Source of the DNA: Epithemia pelagica
Taxonomy: Eukaryota > Bacillariophyta > Bacillariophyceae > Surirellales > Surirellaceae
DNA: 64,000 nt
NCBI GenBank assembly: GCA_946965045.2
Contig: OX337234.1
Coordinates: 1,984,001-2,048,000, forward strand
Direction: 5' to 3'
The notes under the pieces are model-generated. The model was not told the origin of the DNA and did not search any database. It saw only the letters and a program-made list of their open reading frames with translations. Shown one piece after another: positions 10,247 to 21,217 of this stretch. The stretch's first letter is position 1, and every line of letters starts with the position of its first letter. Made by a program: the position numbers and the translations under genes.

Positions 10247-12673
10247 TTAGCATGTCGGTGACGGTGGCATGAGAACCTGTAAAATGGGTTTGAAAAAGTC
10301 GGAAGAATCGTCTTCTTTATTTGACAATCCATTCCGTGGTTTCCAATTCACGTGCAGTTCTACGGCCAAGTCGTAGGGTGTTTGATCATTGGCATTGGTC
10401 CAATGCACCGCCTCGGGATGCGCTTGACGGAGACACTCAAGTTTGGCCACAATCGTATCCAACGATTTGTTCTGGTCGTGGGGTCCATGTTCCTGGAATA
10501 GCCCCATCACGGCACAATGCAAGGGCGTCGAAAAGTCATCCAAGGTACAGGCAGCCGCTCGTCGATCGGATTGGACCAACCATTGCAAGACATGTACATT
10601 ACAGCCATACAAGGCGGCCAGATGCAATGGTTTGTGCCATGTCTTGGTGGCGGCTCCAATCACGGCTGGACCAGAAGCTTGCAAGGCTTGCAAAATATCA
10701 AGCCCCAATCGGTGTTGACAGGCATAATGGAGGGGTGTGAATCCTTGGGCATCGGCCAATTGGGCTGCCGTAGGATATTGTTCCAATAACAATTGTACTG
10801 TATCCAATCGACAGTGATACGATTGACAGGCCAAATGCAAGGGTGTTTGATGAAATTCGGTATTGGTAAAGCGGGCGGCATCCGGAAACTTGTCCAAGAG
10901 GAAGGATATGACCTTGTAATTGTCGTGTTGATGAAGACATGCGTAATGAAGAGGCAAACCTATCGAAGAGGAGGATTCGACTCCAATGGCTTCGGGGTAG
11001 GCGTCGTAGGCAGCTTGACACCCTTGCAGCCATCCAATGGCGCAAAAGTAATGCAGCGGTAAACAAACGGCATGTTCTGCCGTATGACACACATTGCCAC
11101 CTTGAGAAGGTGGTGGATACTTGACTTGACAGACCATGGGATGATGTGCCATCCAGGACAAGAGACCATCTCCACAGTGGTCATTTTCTTCCTGTTCGAT
11201 TTGGCCCAACAGTACATTCATTTGATCTGATACACTCCTCAAGTAGGGGAAATGAATGTCATCAATTCTCCCACACTCCAATGGATCGGCAGGATCCAAA
11301 ATTTCAGGATACTCCAATGGTTCACATCCACCACAAGTACCCTCCATGCTTGTACCAGGAGGACAGAAATCCACTACAGATCCTTCGGCTTCTTGCTCCA
11401 TCGGTTCCGAAAACGAAATGTGAGAAGGAACGAGACATCGATTGTTGTTATTGTTTTGATAAAAGACAGTGCGCCGACGCGCCGAGCTCCCAGTGTGTTG
11501 ACGTTTGGCAACGACAGCTGGATGATGATAGGGTGTACTGGCCGTGCCAGTGACTGGATGGCTCTCTGGGTGGTCCGTATCGGTCCAGTACGAAGACGTT
11601 ACCGAAAGGCGAGAAGACTGTTGTTGTTGTTGTTGTTTGTGTTGCTCTTGAAAATGGGCATGCGCCCGTAACAATTCTTTCAAGGAAGGATTGAGCGCCG
11701 AGCAAGACGACTTTATCGCAGAGTCGTCAGAGCAAGACGGAGAATTGGAAGACGAGGACTTGGAGGAGGAATTCGAAGAAGAAGACGAGGACGAACTGCT
11801 TTGCGTGGTGCTGGTTGGTTTGTTGTAGTGTTTCGAGGCTGTTAGGAAATCCAAAAGAAAGGACTGTGGTTTCTTGATCCATCCTGAGTAACTGCTTTTG
11901 CTGTCACAACAAGACTCTTCTTCTTCTGCGTCCTCTTGATGTTCCAAGCTCGGACTGGAAGAGGAGGAAGAGTTTGGAGGATTACTTTCGTTCACCAACG
12001 TATCATCTTCCAATGCGACTCGCGATTGTTCCTGCCGTTGGCTGGTGACATCCCGAGTGTTGGATTCCACGCTGAGTTGTTTCTTTTTCCAACTCAACAT
12101 AGGTTGCTCTTCGTCCTCGTCGTCGTCCTCCTCTTCTTCACTGTGTTCGGTTTCTTCCAAAAATCCTCGAACATCAATGGAAACAAAGGGAATTTTGGGC
12201 ATGGGAGGAACTCCCTCTTCCATGCTTTGATTCAAAAAGTAGTCATCATCATCCTCGTCTTGTTCTTGAATCATCCATTGTTGAATTTGACTTTGCAACG
12301 ATCGAATTCGGTTGCTCCCTGTCGACAGGACACTGGGAGCATCCTCGTCCGCATCCGCCGTGACAGGACCTGTGGTCCACTCTTGGGTGACGTCCTGTTT
12401 CTGGTCCATTAGTGGAGAATCCATGGTTGGTTGTGAATAATGGGAGTCTCCCGCTGCAACACGGCTCGACTCGTTTTGTTCTTGTTGTGCTACGACTTGT
12501 TGTGCACTTTCTGGTTCTTCATGTTGTTGTTGTTCTTGCGACTCGTTGTGTGATGAACCTTGGTGGTGGAGTGGGAGATTCTCGTGTTCGTCATCATCAT
12601 CATCGTCGATTGGATCGGGCCGTCGAGCATGAAACAGCCCATTGTAGAAAAACATGGGAATTGTATACAACAT
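10247..12673 (-). CDS. Ankyrin-repeat protein with low-complexity N-terminal half
   Basis: A single-exon gene of 808 residues starting at ATG 12673. The first 480 residues are low complexity: runs of Asp (DDDDDDEHEN), Gln, Ser and Asn, with acidic patches, so mostly disordered. The C-terminal 300 residues contain about six ankyrin repeats with the usual PLHxAC cores (GLPLHYACLHQHDN, TPLHLACQSYHCR, TPLHYACQHRLG, KPLHLAALYGCN, TPLHCAVMG). This type, with repeats carrying the phrase LLEQYP or LDKFPDAA, is common in diatoms and usually of unknown function. Ankyrin repeats bind proteins; no enzymatic domain, signal peptide or membrane segment is seen. It is divergent from the AC19 gene 1 kb away. 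Confidence 0.88.
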   Translation of the reverse strand: MLYTIPMFFYNGLFHARRPDPIDDDDDDEHENLPLHHQGSSHNESQEQQQHEEPESAQQVVAQQEQNESSRVAAGDSHYSQPTMDSPLMDQKQDVTQEWTTGPVTADADEDAPSVLSTGSNRIRSLQSQIQQWMIQEQDEDDDDYFLNQSMEEGVPPMPKIPFVSIDVRGFLEETEHSEEEEDDDEDEEQPMLSWKKKQLSVESNTRDVTSQRQEQSRVALEDDTLVNESNPPNSSSSSSPSLEHQEDAEEEESCCDSKSSYSGWIKKPQSFLLDFLTASKHYNKPTSTTQSSSSSSSSSNSSSKSSSSNSPSCSDDSAIKSSCSALNPSLKELLRAHAHFQEQHKQQQQQQSSRLSVTSSYWTDTDHPESHPVTGTASTPYHHPAVVAKRQHTGSSARRRTVFYQNNNNNRCLVPSHISFSEPMEQEAEGSVVDFCPPGTSMEGTCGGCEPLEYPEILDPADPLECGRIDDIHFPYLRSVSDQMNVLLGQIEQEENDHCGDGLLSWMAHHPMVCQVKYPPPSQGGNVCHTAEHAVCLPLHYFCAIGWLQGCQAAYDAYPEAIGVESSSSIGLPLHYACLHQHDNYKVISFLLDKFPDAARFTNTEFHQTPLHLACQSYHCRLDTVQLLLEQYPTAAQLADAQGFTPLHYACQHRLGLDILQALQASGPAVIGAATKTWHKPLHLAALYGCNVHVLQWLVQSDRRAAACTLDDFSTPLHCAVMGLFQEHGPHDQNKSLDTIVAKLECLRQAHPEAVHWTNANDQTPYDLAVELHVNWKPRNGLSNKEDDSSDFFKPILQVLMPPSPTC

Positions 12674-13726
12674 GATGATAATTGCTTCGAATCACGAGAA
12701 ATGGAAACAACGACACGTAGTATCAAGTTTTGTGTTGCGATGACAAATGGAGATGGACTCCCACCAAAACTCGGCACGCAAGAAACCAAGACAACCGACC
12801 GTTTGGTGAACGATTCGTTGGTCGAAACAAGAGAGGATATACTCCACTTCAATGAATCTGTTCCCCACCACACTCCAACTCAGATGAAAGGAGACTCCAA
12901 CACAACACACGAGAGGTAGATGGCATTCACACGAGTCGAAACTCTCCTCGTTGATTTCTGATTTCTTGTCCACTTGCAGCAGTGCTAAGTGATGAGAGAC
13001 GGAAACGACTGCTGTCTGATGTATACTGGAACCTTTCGGAACACACACAATTCGGGCGGACCTGTCGTTTGCGACAGGTGCAGTCAGTCCGTTGATTCCA
13101 AAGCTTCTGAGGAGATGCACAAAATAAGCTTTTACTCTCTATAGCAGTATAATAAAATATATTGGTTGTCTTGTGGTACTGGGTACTGGTACTGGTACCT
13201 CGTTTCAACGAGCACAACTCACCAACGGGTCGCTCGATGCTCGATCGATTGTTCGGAGTTCGGATGTGGCGGATGCAAGATGCAACACTTCCGCGATGTG
13301 CTCTCCGTTGCAATAAGTACTTATTGTGATAAAGCATTGGTGCGATGGACAGCATCCGACCAGCCGGCGTGCATGGGGATTTCTTATATGTCAGGCCGGC
13401 GTGCAGAGTCCATCACGGATCACATCTTGCTAAGCCCATGATTTGAAAGCCTCTACTCGTACTCGTACTCGTATGATGTAAGTCACGAACAAGACATTGG
13501 GCTTATTTGATAAAAATGGGCATAAGCAATTTAAATCAAAAAGGAAGGCTCCATATCAATGTACCTACATAAACACGACAGAAGAGGGACTTAAAAGCGA
13601 CTCTTTCTGGAATCCACAACCACCACCAAAAACTTTGTTCCATCGATATCCGATCTTCCATTTTCCATTGCATCCGAAACACCAGAGTATTGTCCCGGTC
13701 TCTCTCATTCGCGTGTTCTCTCCCTC
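12674..13726. other. Divergent intergenic region with short tandem repeats
   Basis: Lies between the starts of the ankyrin and AC19 genes, so it should hold both promoters. It contains a GGTACT-type repeat (about 13176-13200) and an ACTCGT-type repeat (about 13454-13472). Small open frames on either strand show no recognisable family. Confidence 0.45.
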
Positions 13727-14170
13727 ATGAGCGTCAATGAAGTCCGTGCTACCAAGGCGAAAGAGGCCTTTGTGGTCCGAGGTTCGGGACCCCCCAATAA
13801 TCGAACCTTTTGCATTGGCGATGAAGATCATACCATTGGCAACGCCTTGCGGCATGTCTTGATGCAACAAGAACATGTTGGATTTGCCGGATATTCCGTT
13901 CCCCATCCGTCCGAACCCGTTGTACAAATTCGAGTCCAAACCATTGCGCTGCCGCACGAGACGGAACCACCACCAGCGGTGAATGTGTTGAAACAGGCCT
14001 GTCAAACCCTCATGGATCAATGTGATATTGTGTTGGAACAATTGGAAACCACCTGTCCGGAAACCAAACAAGATCGATTGGACGTTGAGCGCAAATTTTT
14101 GGAATATGCGGCCGCGGACGATGAAGAAGACGAAGAAGTAGTGGATCATGAAGAAATGATGGAAGAGTGA
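13727..14170 (+). CDS. RPC19: RNA polymerase I and III subunit AC19 (RPAC2, RPC19/POLR1D homologue)
   Basis: A 147-residue protein, close to the usual length for AC19 (about 130-145). It forms the AC40-AC19 heterodimer, the counterpart of the bacterial alpha dimer, that nucleates assembly of RNA polymerases I and III in the nucleus. The family core is clear: FCIGDEDHTIGNALRHVLMQ, then GYSVPHPSEPVVQIRVQT, followed by a helical segment VLKQACQTLMDQCDIVLEQLE. The tail is acidic (DDEEDEEVVDHEE). The start is the ATG at 13727 in a short leader. The dimerisation helix residues GNALR are intact, so the protein should be functional. Confidence 0.93.
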   Translation: MSVNEVRATKAKEAFVVRGSGPPNNRTFCIGDEDHTIGNALRHVLMQQEHVGFAGYSVPHPSEPVVQIRVQTIALPHETEPPPAVNVLKQACQTLMDQCDIVLEQLETTCPETKQDRLDVERKFLEYAAADDEEDEEVVDHEEMMEE

Positions 14171-14845
14171 AGGAAACGCGGTCACGGTAGTTGGTTTGCT
14201 GTCTTTCCATCTTGTACTTGGCTCGGTTTGTTGGCCATACAAACGACCTGCTTGTCTTGGTTCATGGGCTGGTCAATTCTAATACAGTTTCAACGATATG
14301 CGTCCTGTTCATGGTACGGGAAATTACGACAGGAATGGGGCGATCCTGAACTGGTTCCACCTTAGAAACGGTGTGGTTTGCCGAGTTTTGTCAGAGGCTA
14401 CCGTGCTGACAGAAAAAAGTACATTGAGATTTTCTAATATTGTATTACTCGTAGACTTTAATAGATCATGTCATTGTGAATCTCATGAGAGGAGTTGGAG
14501 TATCATTCATTGTCTTGCACAATGGACGATTCCACGATTGTGTGTTTCAACGACTTTTCCCATATAAACATGGCTTCTATGAAACAACAATTGCCGACCA
14601 GGTGGCATTTTCGATAGTATCGTTCCAGCGTCCATTACGATCATGACTTGGAAACTGCACGATGTGCGCAGCGGTCCCATCAAGTGAAACAAGCTGCATC
14701 AGTCAACAAAGGTCTTGACATACTATCACGGTATGAAAAGACGGGTGGTGAAACGCTTGTAGCTTTCCGAGATGGTGATTGACAAAGGATACAGGAGTGG
14801 CCCAGGGTAAAGCCTCTCGTGGAGGCATTCCATGTCCAAACAGAG
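14171..14845. other. Spacer between convergent genes
   Basis: No supported gene. Short frames (14298-14567 plus, 14507-14692 minus) lack motifs and look incidental. Confidence 0.4.
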
Positions 14846-17209
14846 CTACAGATTCCGGACCACAAAGCTATTCTGGTACCCCAAACTGGAAAATACCTTG
14901 GTGCTTTCGGAAATCAGAATTTCTTCACCTGCGCTGTTGACTTGATAAATTGACATAAAGTCCACCCGCGTCACTCCATCCGATTCTGCATCCATCATCC
15001 GAAAGGTGTAGGAACCCAGCGGGGCCATCCACCATGTTTCTTCGATGGACAGCGGCGTGATTTCCGTTCCTTCACTCGGACCACTAATCACGGGCGTTGC
15101 ACCCTTTACAATGGTCCAACTCAAACCTAACGGCTTGTCATCGTACCGAACGACAATTTTAATCGCCGCCATGCCAGGCGTTGGCATCCACACGGGTGCC
15201 TTGCTGGGAGCAACAGTGGGACTGTCGGTCCCTAGTCCCGTCGCAGGGGTTCGTAAATTCACATTAAAATTCAAGTTTTTTTGATACACAAAGAATCCCT
15301 GACTCTGATAAATGATTGGTTCATCGTCTTTGCCCTTTATCAGATGGATTGTCAAAGAGTCTGTAGATCCTTGTACATTTGTATCATACATGACCACGTC
15401 GAAGGAACGGCCAAACTTGACTTGTACTTCCTGAATCTCTTGGCCCAAGCTGGCTCTGGGACCTGGTTGACCCTTGAGAACCACGCTTTTTCCACCATTG
15501 CTGGTTCGTTGACTCAACTCCCAGTAACGCATCGAGTTACTGTTGCCAAAGGTAAAGACCAGTCGAATCGTGACCATGTCGAGAGTGGGAGCCGGTGTAG
15601 GTCTCACGGTCGGTGGCACCGTGGGGATACTGGTGGGCTGAATTGTCGGTGTGGCAGTGGTTTGGTTGGTTGTGGGTGCCGCCACGGGAGCTGGCGTCGT
15701 CGGACGGGCTGTCGGAGTCGCCGTGGGAGGGCGTGTTGGTAGAGGGGTCGGAGGAATGGTTGGAGCAAGGGGTGTGCCTTCCCTTGACACGACAAAGGTC
15801 AATTCCTTTTTTTCCAGAAAATATCCCCTTGTTTGCGAAATGACAATCCTCCTCCCACCATTCATGTATTGAGAAATGGTCAACTCGTCATTCGATCCTC
15901 GAATGTCCGTGTCGTACAAGGTTAACCGGTACTGTCCATAGGGGACTGTGACAAAGGATATTTCCTGACTGTTTTTGGCCTTTGGGGCTATAGGACCTTG
16001 TTTCACTTGTTGTCGATTCGATCCCGTGATTCGTTCCAATACCCAATAGCGAATAGACTCGTTATCTCCAAAGACAAAATTCAGCATGAGCAGGGCCGTG
16101 GACGACGTGGGAGAGGGTGTGGGTTGCACCGTCGGGGAAGCGGTGGGCAAAGGGGTGGGTCGTGGTGTCGGCGATTTGGTGGGACGAGGCGTGGGACGAC
16201 GTGTCGGTGCAGGGGTGGGTCGTGGTGTCGGCGATTTGGTGGGACGAGGCGTGGGACGGGGCGTGGGACGAGGCGTGGGTGATTTGGTGGGACGAGGAGT
16301 GGGTGACTTTGTGGGAGCCGGTGTGGGTTGTTTGGTAACGGGAGGATTGCAATAATCGGGTTTCAAGGAGGACAAACTACATCGTTGATCTTGAATCCAG
16401 GAATAGGCTGCACTGACGCGGGCATAGACTCCCGAGTGACTGGCTCGAGCACAGCCGACACCAAAGGAGACAATGCCTACTTGTACCCATTCGGAACCAA
16501 TCTTGCTCAGAAGGGGACCTCCCGAATCGCCCTGACAACTATCTTTTCCACCACCGTCGACACCCGCACAAATCATGACACTATCGACAATGTTGGAAGA
16601 ATATTGGTTTTGACACTTTTGATGCGGGGTAACCTTGACATCGACTTCTTGAAGAACATTGGTAATGGCTCCTCCTTCGGTAGTTGCTCCAAATCCAATC
16701 ACTTTGGTCCACGCGTTGTTGCTGGGCGTGGCCAAGTTGTCATTGAGACGTATCGGGGCAAAGGAATCGACCCGTTGATTCAACTTGACCAACATGATAT
16801 CATATCTCTGACTAAAACTGCTGTACCACGGATGCTTGACAAATCTGGTCACGGAGCGATATTCCGTGTCACTTTCTCGATCGGCCTTGTTTCGTCGCGT
16901 CGTTCCAATCATGACCACGTTGCCTACTTCAAAGGCTCGCTCACAGTGCGCCGCCGTCAAGACCAGGTCATCATGAATCAAACTTCCTCCACAAAGAGTA
17001 TTTTGGGTCGACACGACAAACCAACGATAGGTGCGACGTGGAACGGCCGTGCCACCCACAATGCGGGGAGAGGCCGTAACGTTACTGCTGCTGCTGCTGT
17101 TGTTGGCGGTGATGATCAGGTCGGAGGCATTGACCAATCGACAATGCTGTGGCAACGCCCACCATGTGGCGGCCAGAAACATCATCAAGCGTTTGAAAGC
17201 GTCCATCAT
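14846..17209 (-). CDS. Secreted trypsin-like serine protease with Pro/Thr linkers and three C-terminal tandem domains
   Basis: A single-exon gene of 787 residues. A signal peptide covers about 1-28. The S1-family zymogen site is PRIVGG (cleavage after Arg49). The catalytic triad is intact: His88 in TAAHC, Asp137 in YDIMLVKL, Ser229 in QGDSGGP. Asp223, six residues before the serine, predicts trypsin-like cleavage after Lys/Arg. After the protease comes a PTPRPT-type linker (about 290-365), then three domains of about 100 residues that resemble one another (starting near [32 protein letters not shown] and [16 protein letters not shown]), each with an LYD/MYD/MMD-type motif followed by a short Thr/Ser-rich run. 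Two more Pro/Thr-rich linkers separate them. The C-terminal domains are not recognised; they may bind substrate, wall or matrix. It is probably secreted or cell-wall bound. Confidence 0.92.
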   Translation of the reverse strand: MMDAFKRLMMFLAATWWALPQHCRLVNASDLIITANNSSSSSNVTASPRIVGGTAVPRRTYRWFVVSTQNTLCGGSLIHDDLVLTAAHCERAFEVGNVVMIGTTRRNKADRESDTEYRSVTRFVKHPWYSSFSQRYDIMLVKLNQRVDSFAPIRLNDNLATPSNNAWTKVIGFGATTEGGAITNVLQEVDVKVTPHQKCQNQYSSNIVDSVMICAGVDGGGKDSCQGDSGGPLLSKIGSEWVQVGIVSFGVGCARASHSGVYARVSAAYSWIQDQRCSLSSLKPDYCNPPVTKQPTPAPTKSPTPRPTKSPTPRPTPRPTPRPTKSPTPRPTPAPTRRPTPRPTKSPTPRPTPLPTASPTVQPTPSPTSSTALLMLNFVFGDNESIRYWVLERITGSNRQQVKQGPIAPKAKNSQEISFVTVPYGQYRLTLYDTDIRGSNDELTISQYMNGGRRIVISQTRGYFLEKKELTFVVSREGTPLAPTIPPTPLPTRPPTATPTARPTTPAPVAAPTTNQTTATPTIQPTSIPTVPPTVRPTPAPTLDMVTIRLVFTFGNSNSMRYWELSQRTSNGGKSVVLKGQPGPRASLGQEIQEVQVKFGRSFDVVMYDTNVQGSTDSLTIHLIKGKDDEPIIYQSQGFFVYQKNLNFNVNLRTPATGLGTDSPTVAPSKAPVWMPTPGMAAIKIVVRYDDKPLGLSWTIVKGATPVISGPSEGTEITPLSIEETWWMAPLGSYTFRMMDAESDGVTRVDFMSIYQVNSAGEEILISESTKVFSSLGYQNSFVVRNL
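16115..16325 (-). repeat. Coding minisatellite for the Pro/Thr linker of the protease
   Basis: Repeated GTGGGACGAGGC-type units on the + strand encode PTPRPT and KSPTPRPT repeats on the minus strand. Unit order is irregular, as expected of slippage. It lies wholly inside the protease gene. Confidence 0.75.
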
Positions 17210-19231
17210 TCTTTTTCGAGAGCTTTTTTCAAAGAAGGAATTTTTGGGAACAATGTTGTTGTCAATCGACGTCCTGCTCGGGCCATGTCATTGCGCTTTC
17301 AATCACACCGTTTCCACATCTTTCGACGTCGAGCTTCGCTCTGTGGAGCTTGCTTCCTGATGGCTCTCAAAGTTCGCTGTTTTCTTGTCAACGTTCACTT
17401 CTTCCACTTTCGACTGGCTCCACAACATTGGTTGGTCCCTTGGTGTCCATCCACGATTTGGAGAAACGACAGTGAGCGATGACCGTCTGTGCCAGTTCGG
17501 CACGCGTACATGGGGGGAAAGGCAATTGTAATATGATCATCTACTATTGCCTCTCGATGTGGTTGGGATATTTTGTCCAATAAGTACCGTCTGGAATCTG
17601 TTAAGTAGACATCAAGCCCAAAGCAGTTCTAAAATGGTATTCGCGCCAGTCGCCCTCGCCACACTCATTGTTTTTTCTCATGTTTCATTCCCATGGCGCA
17701 TAATTCGGAACTGGTCCCATTCGTGGCGGCGAAGGACGGAGCAATTCGCTGCGAATGTGATCACACCATCGTCATTCGCAAGAGGAGGGAATGGAACGAC
17801 CAATCGTTATTCAATGCAATTACGCAAACGAGGAACAGCTGCGCTACAAACTCTCTGAAACCAATGGTAGATCCATGGTTCGAACTTGCCTCGAACCAAA
17901 ATGGAAGATCCATGATTAAGGAGCTACAAAAACGGTATACAGTTGCTGTCTAGCTTTCAGATTCAGAGGCCATGCCAATCTTTGACTTTTCTCTATGACG
18001 CTCATCACTTTGTCTCCCCGTCTTGCTGTCGAATTCAGCTCCACCTTGTCGACTTCTCTGGAACCGCTGAGATCCATATTGCCAAATCTTCTTTGACGAA
18101 AAAGAGATCAAACAGGAAAGTATTTCACAGCTGCACTTGACAGTTTTGTCGTTTGTCCATGACATTTGGACTCATGAGATTCAACCAATTGATGTATCAA
18201 ACCCCGTGGGGTTACATGCATGCTTTTTTAACCTGGTAGACGAGTCGGTAAGAATGAGAATCCGCCATTGCTTCAATGGATACAATCTCTATCGTTCTGT
18301 CTGTGATATTGTATACGACCTGCTTCCATGGTCACACACCTGTCAGTTGCCCTCATTTATTTCGACGGGATGGGACTCGCCAATTGGATGTTCTCATAGT
18401 TTCAAAACGAGACACAAGCAAACCCCGACAACTACTCCACTTAGACATGTGTAAGGCCTGCGTGAGACTACCGTTACAGATAAAGTTAGATAGGATAGAA
18501 GACGTTAAACCATTCCAGCCCTGTCTGAAACCACGATTGAGGAAGACGGAAGAGAGAGAAGGACACACGAAAGAAAGAAATCGATGTCCCTTTCCGTTGA
18601 GCATTGGTGGGGCGCTGACAGAAGAGTGTACGCATGTCTTTGTCTTGTATGTGCCAATCGCCGATTCAGTTCAACTTAAATCACTCCCATAGTGCTTCCT
18701 TGCGTGGCTGCCTCGCACACGAATGTTGCGAGTTGGGCAGCGACAACGGGAAGGGCCCATATTTTTCTACGTTCGAGCAGTAACGGCTTCAGAGTATCAT
18801 TGGCAGCAACAAGTGGGAATGAATTCAGATGCTAAGGAGTATTCCTCTTGTTTCCCTATGCGTTTACCCATACAGTTTTGAATCTCCGATCATCACGCGG
18901 ACTCGCAACGGAAAAATAGCCGAGCCATCACTTATTTCCGGGCTAGCCCACTTAGGTGGGGGGTGGCACTCAAACGTTGATTTAGGGCGCACGTGACAGA
19001 AATACGACTCCGCATGCGTGTCCAAGACGAAATCGCGGTTAACCACGTTTGTTAAGACAGATTGGGACAGGTTTCGAAGGCCGACAGCATAACAAAAAAA
19101 ATCGACTCACTCCCCCACCAGAAACCAACAAACAAGACGTCTCGTTTTCCTTCGAAAGAGAAGAAAAAGTGTATTCGACTCACAAACACCAACCACGACA
19201 AAAACAAAACACAACTGAGAAACGATAAACC
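17210..19231. other. Gene-poor 2 kb region
   Basis: No open frame here carries a recognisable motif. Around 17880-17900 is a GGTTCGA/TCGAACC inverted repeat with a 7-base loop, flanked on both sides by copies of AGATCCATG. No tRNA cloverleaf could be drawn. It should include the promoter of the protease gene (left) and of the RGLE-family gene (right). Confidence 0.4.
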
Positions 19232-19774
19232 ATGACTCTCCACACCGGCATTAAGGCTCACCAACTGAGGTCAACCTTCGACCGAAGCAAGGCAGTGCTA
19301 AACGTTGATGATGTCGATGAGAAGAGCCTTCGAGTGAAACCAGGAGTCTTGCGTCACAAGACGTTGAAGAAATACAAGACAGCGAAGAAATCTGTCAGTT
19401 TTTCAAATTATGCAAGCGTTGTGGTCCGAAACGTTCCAGCTGAGGAATACAGGGCACGGTGGCTCCAACCGTCTGAATACATTGAAATCGAGAGAAGACG
19501 CCGCGGCACAGTGCATGCTATCATTGAAGCCAACGGTGAATTGAACCGGTTAAATGAACGAGAACACTGCGTACGAGGTCTGGAGAACCAATTGTCCCCT
19601 CAACAATGCATCCGTCGAAGAAAAACAAACATGCGCTATCGACAGCTTTTGATGGAAGAACAAGGGTTCCAAATAAAATGTGGACTGAACGATCCCGAAG
19701 CACTTCGTCGCCTCTCGGAAATTTTCAGCCACCAGTCTTCAAACCAAGCACGGATTCGTGCCCTTATCGATTGA
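19232..19774 (+). CDS. Small conserved diatom-type protein with RGLE motif, function unknown
   Basis: A protein of 180 residues starting at ATG 19232 (accATGact). It has a pattern I recognise from many diatom hypothetical proteins: a short segment VSFSNYASVVVRNVP, then RWLQPSEYIEIERRRRGTV, then CVRGLENQLSPQQCIRRRKTN, then RQLLMEEQGFQIKCGLNDPEALRRLSEIFSHQSSNQARIRA. The basic N-terminus contains KxxLKKYKTAKK. No signal peptide or membrane segment is visible; the composition is mostly helical and basic, fitting a cytosolic or nuclear protein. The biochemical role of this family is not known to me, and I do not assign one. Confidence 0.82.
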   Translation: MTLHTGIKAHQLRSTFDRSKAVLNVDDVDEKSLRVKPGVLRHKTLKKYKTAKKSVSFSNYASVVVRNVPAEEYRARWLQPSEYIEIERRRRGTVHAIIEANGELNRLNEREHCVRGLENQLSPQQCIRRRKTNMRYRQLLMEEQGFQIKCGLNDPEALRRLSEIFSHQSSNQARIRALID

Positions 19775-20248
19775 TTCACACTTATTCGATCATCGAAAGC
19801 TATTGGTTTTGTATACAGTGCTTCATAACGTTTCAACCATAGACTACTTTAACCTATTTTGAGTTCCAAATTCCAATGCGATTGCTTCATTTAGTTCGTT
19901 CCGTGGCATGGCTTCCTTATTACGAAAGTCGTGTCTTCATGCGCGAAGAAAGTCACGGATGGGGTTGCCTGCTCGGCTTTGTTCGCGTTGGTGACTGTTA
20001 TTTCGTTCGTCCTTTTTTGGGACATTCGCGAACAATAGGAACAGAACACAATCGAACGCGCACACTACTTGTAGCGTTTGTGTACTGACTGACCTTGACT
20101 GACCGTGTACTCGTGACTCGTGCGTACTACATACACATACACTGTCTGTCGGCTACAGAATAGGGACTTTGAGTCCCATTAATTTGAATTTTGAATCCAG
20201 AATGCTTTCTTTCTTCTTTCCCCAGTGTCCATTTTTGGATTGGGCACA
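19775..20248. other. Intergenic spacer
   Basis: Probable terminator of the RGLE gene and promoter of the first DUF1826 gene. I see no further gene. A short run of ACTGAC/CTGACCGTG repeats occurs around 20085-20110. Confidence 0.4.
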
Positions 20249-21217
20249 ATGATGGGCGAAAGATATAGAATAGACAGTGTTTGGGCCATTGCCATCGTTG
20301 CTCTCTTCATTGTAAGCAATAACATTGCGCACTGCTTCCAAGGGACAATCTTTGACAGAACCCCCGGATCATTGGCAGAGCATTCAAAGGCAACAGCCTT
20401 TAAAGACCTTTTTACGATCCGAGCTGTGACTCACCGTCATTCTTCCGACTGGAAGACATCGACCACTCGCACTGAAACACCAATTCACCCTGAGATAACG
20501 GCTTCACTTGTCAAGCCTGTTGAAGCCAGCCATGCGTCGCCTCACTGGCATCAATTTGTTCCCAAGCTTTGGGATAACCCCAGGGGTATCGACATTCGCA
20601 TTTCCTGGGTCTGTCCCTCTCTTCAGCAATCCGAATCGACTAAAATCGCATATTCGTTCCTTGACACCATTGAAGAAACAAGAAGGTTACCAATTATTGG
20701 ACGACGGACTTTGGAAAAGGAGCTTGCCGAATGGATGAGATGTTTTGAGCGTTATTGTGGCAATTACTTGGTACCATTCAATGATAACGGAATGGTATTG
20801 TCGGCAAGGCTTGTTTGCAACAGAGGCGCTGCTTCCACAAAGTGTCCCAAGTGGCATCAAGATTATGTTCCATTTCGATGGATCCAAGCTTTGGTGGGAC
20901 CTGGATGTGAATGGGTGGAACCATTTGCCTCAGATGCAACAACTCGCTTTGTAGAAAGAAGCAATGCGAACTACGATGCTGTGAAAAGGACGCGTGGTAC
21001 ACAGCAAGATGATCATGAGCTAAATTCATTGAATTGTCAGGTTCATAGAGCGGAGACAGGCCAAGCCATCATTCTATTGGGGAAGAAGTGGAATTCAAAA
21101 GCCAGGGAGAACTCAGAACTGGAACCAGTAATCCACAAGTCTCCTGACGGCATTCGCCCATGGCAAGGCCGTGTGTTGCTCACAATGGATGTTGAGGAGG
21201 AGGATGCAAATGCATAG
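20249..21217 (+). CDS. DUF1826 family protein with N-terminal signal/anchor (paralogue 1)
   Basis: A protein of 322 residues. I use ATG 20249 (MMGERYRIDSVW) over the in-frame GTG at 20225. The first 40 residues contain a hydrophobic segment (VWAIAIVALFIVSNNIAHCF), a signal peptide or anchor. The DUF1826 core follows: KCPKWHQDYVPFRWIQALVGPGCEWVEPF (about 208-236), then a gap, then GQAIILLGKKW, HKSPDGI and GRVLLTMD. The Cys, the His-x-Asp pair and the C-terminal His-Lys-Ser-Pro motif look like a possible metal or redox site, but the family has no established function. A paralogue follows 711 bp downstream in the same orientation, so this is a tandem duplication. Confidence 0.82.
   Translation: MMGERYRIDSVWAIAIVALFIVSNNIAHCFQGTIFDRTPGSLAEHSKATAFKDLFTIRAVTHRHSSDWKTSTTRTETPIHPEITASLVKPVEASHASPHWHQFVPKLWDNPRGIDIRISWVCPSLQQSESTKIAYSFLDTIEETRRLPIIGRRTLEKELAEWMRCFERYCGNYLVPFNDNGMVLSARLVCNRGAASTKCPKWHQDYVPFRWIQALVGPGCEWVEPFASDATTRFVERSNANYDAVKRTRGTQQDDHELNSLNCQVHRAETGQAIILLGKKWNSKARENSELEPVIHKSPDGIRPWQGRVLLTMDVEEEDANA

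Noticed and set aside
17880-17900. GGTTCGA/TCGAACC hairpin as a tRNA T-arm or terminator
   Set aside because: The loop and flanks do not fit a T-arm, and no gene ends next to it.
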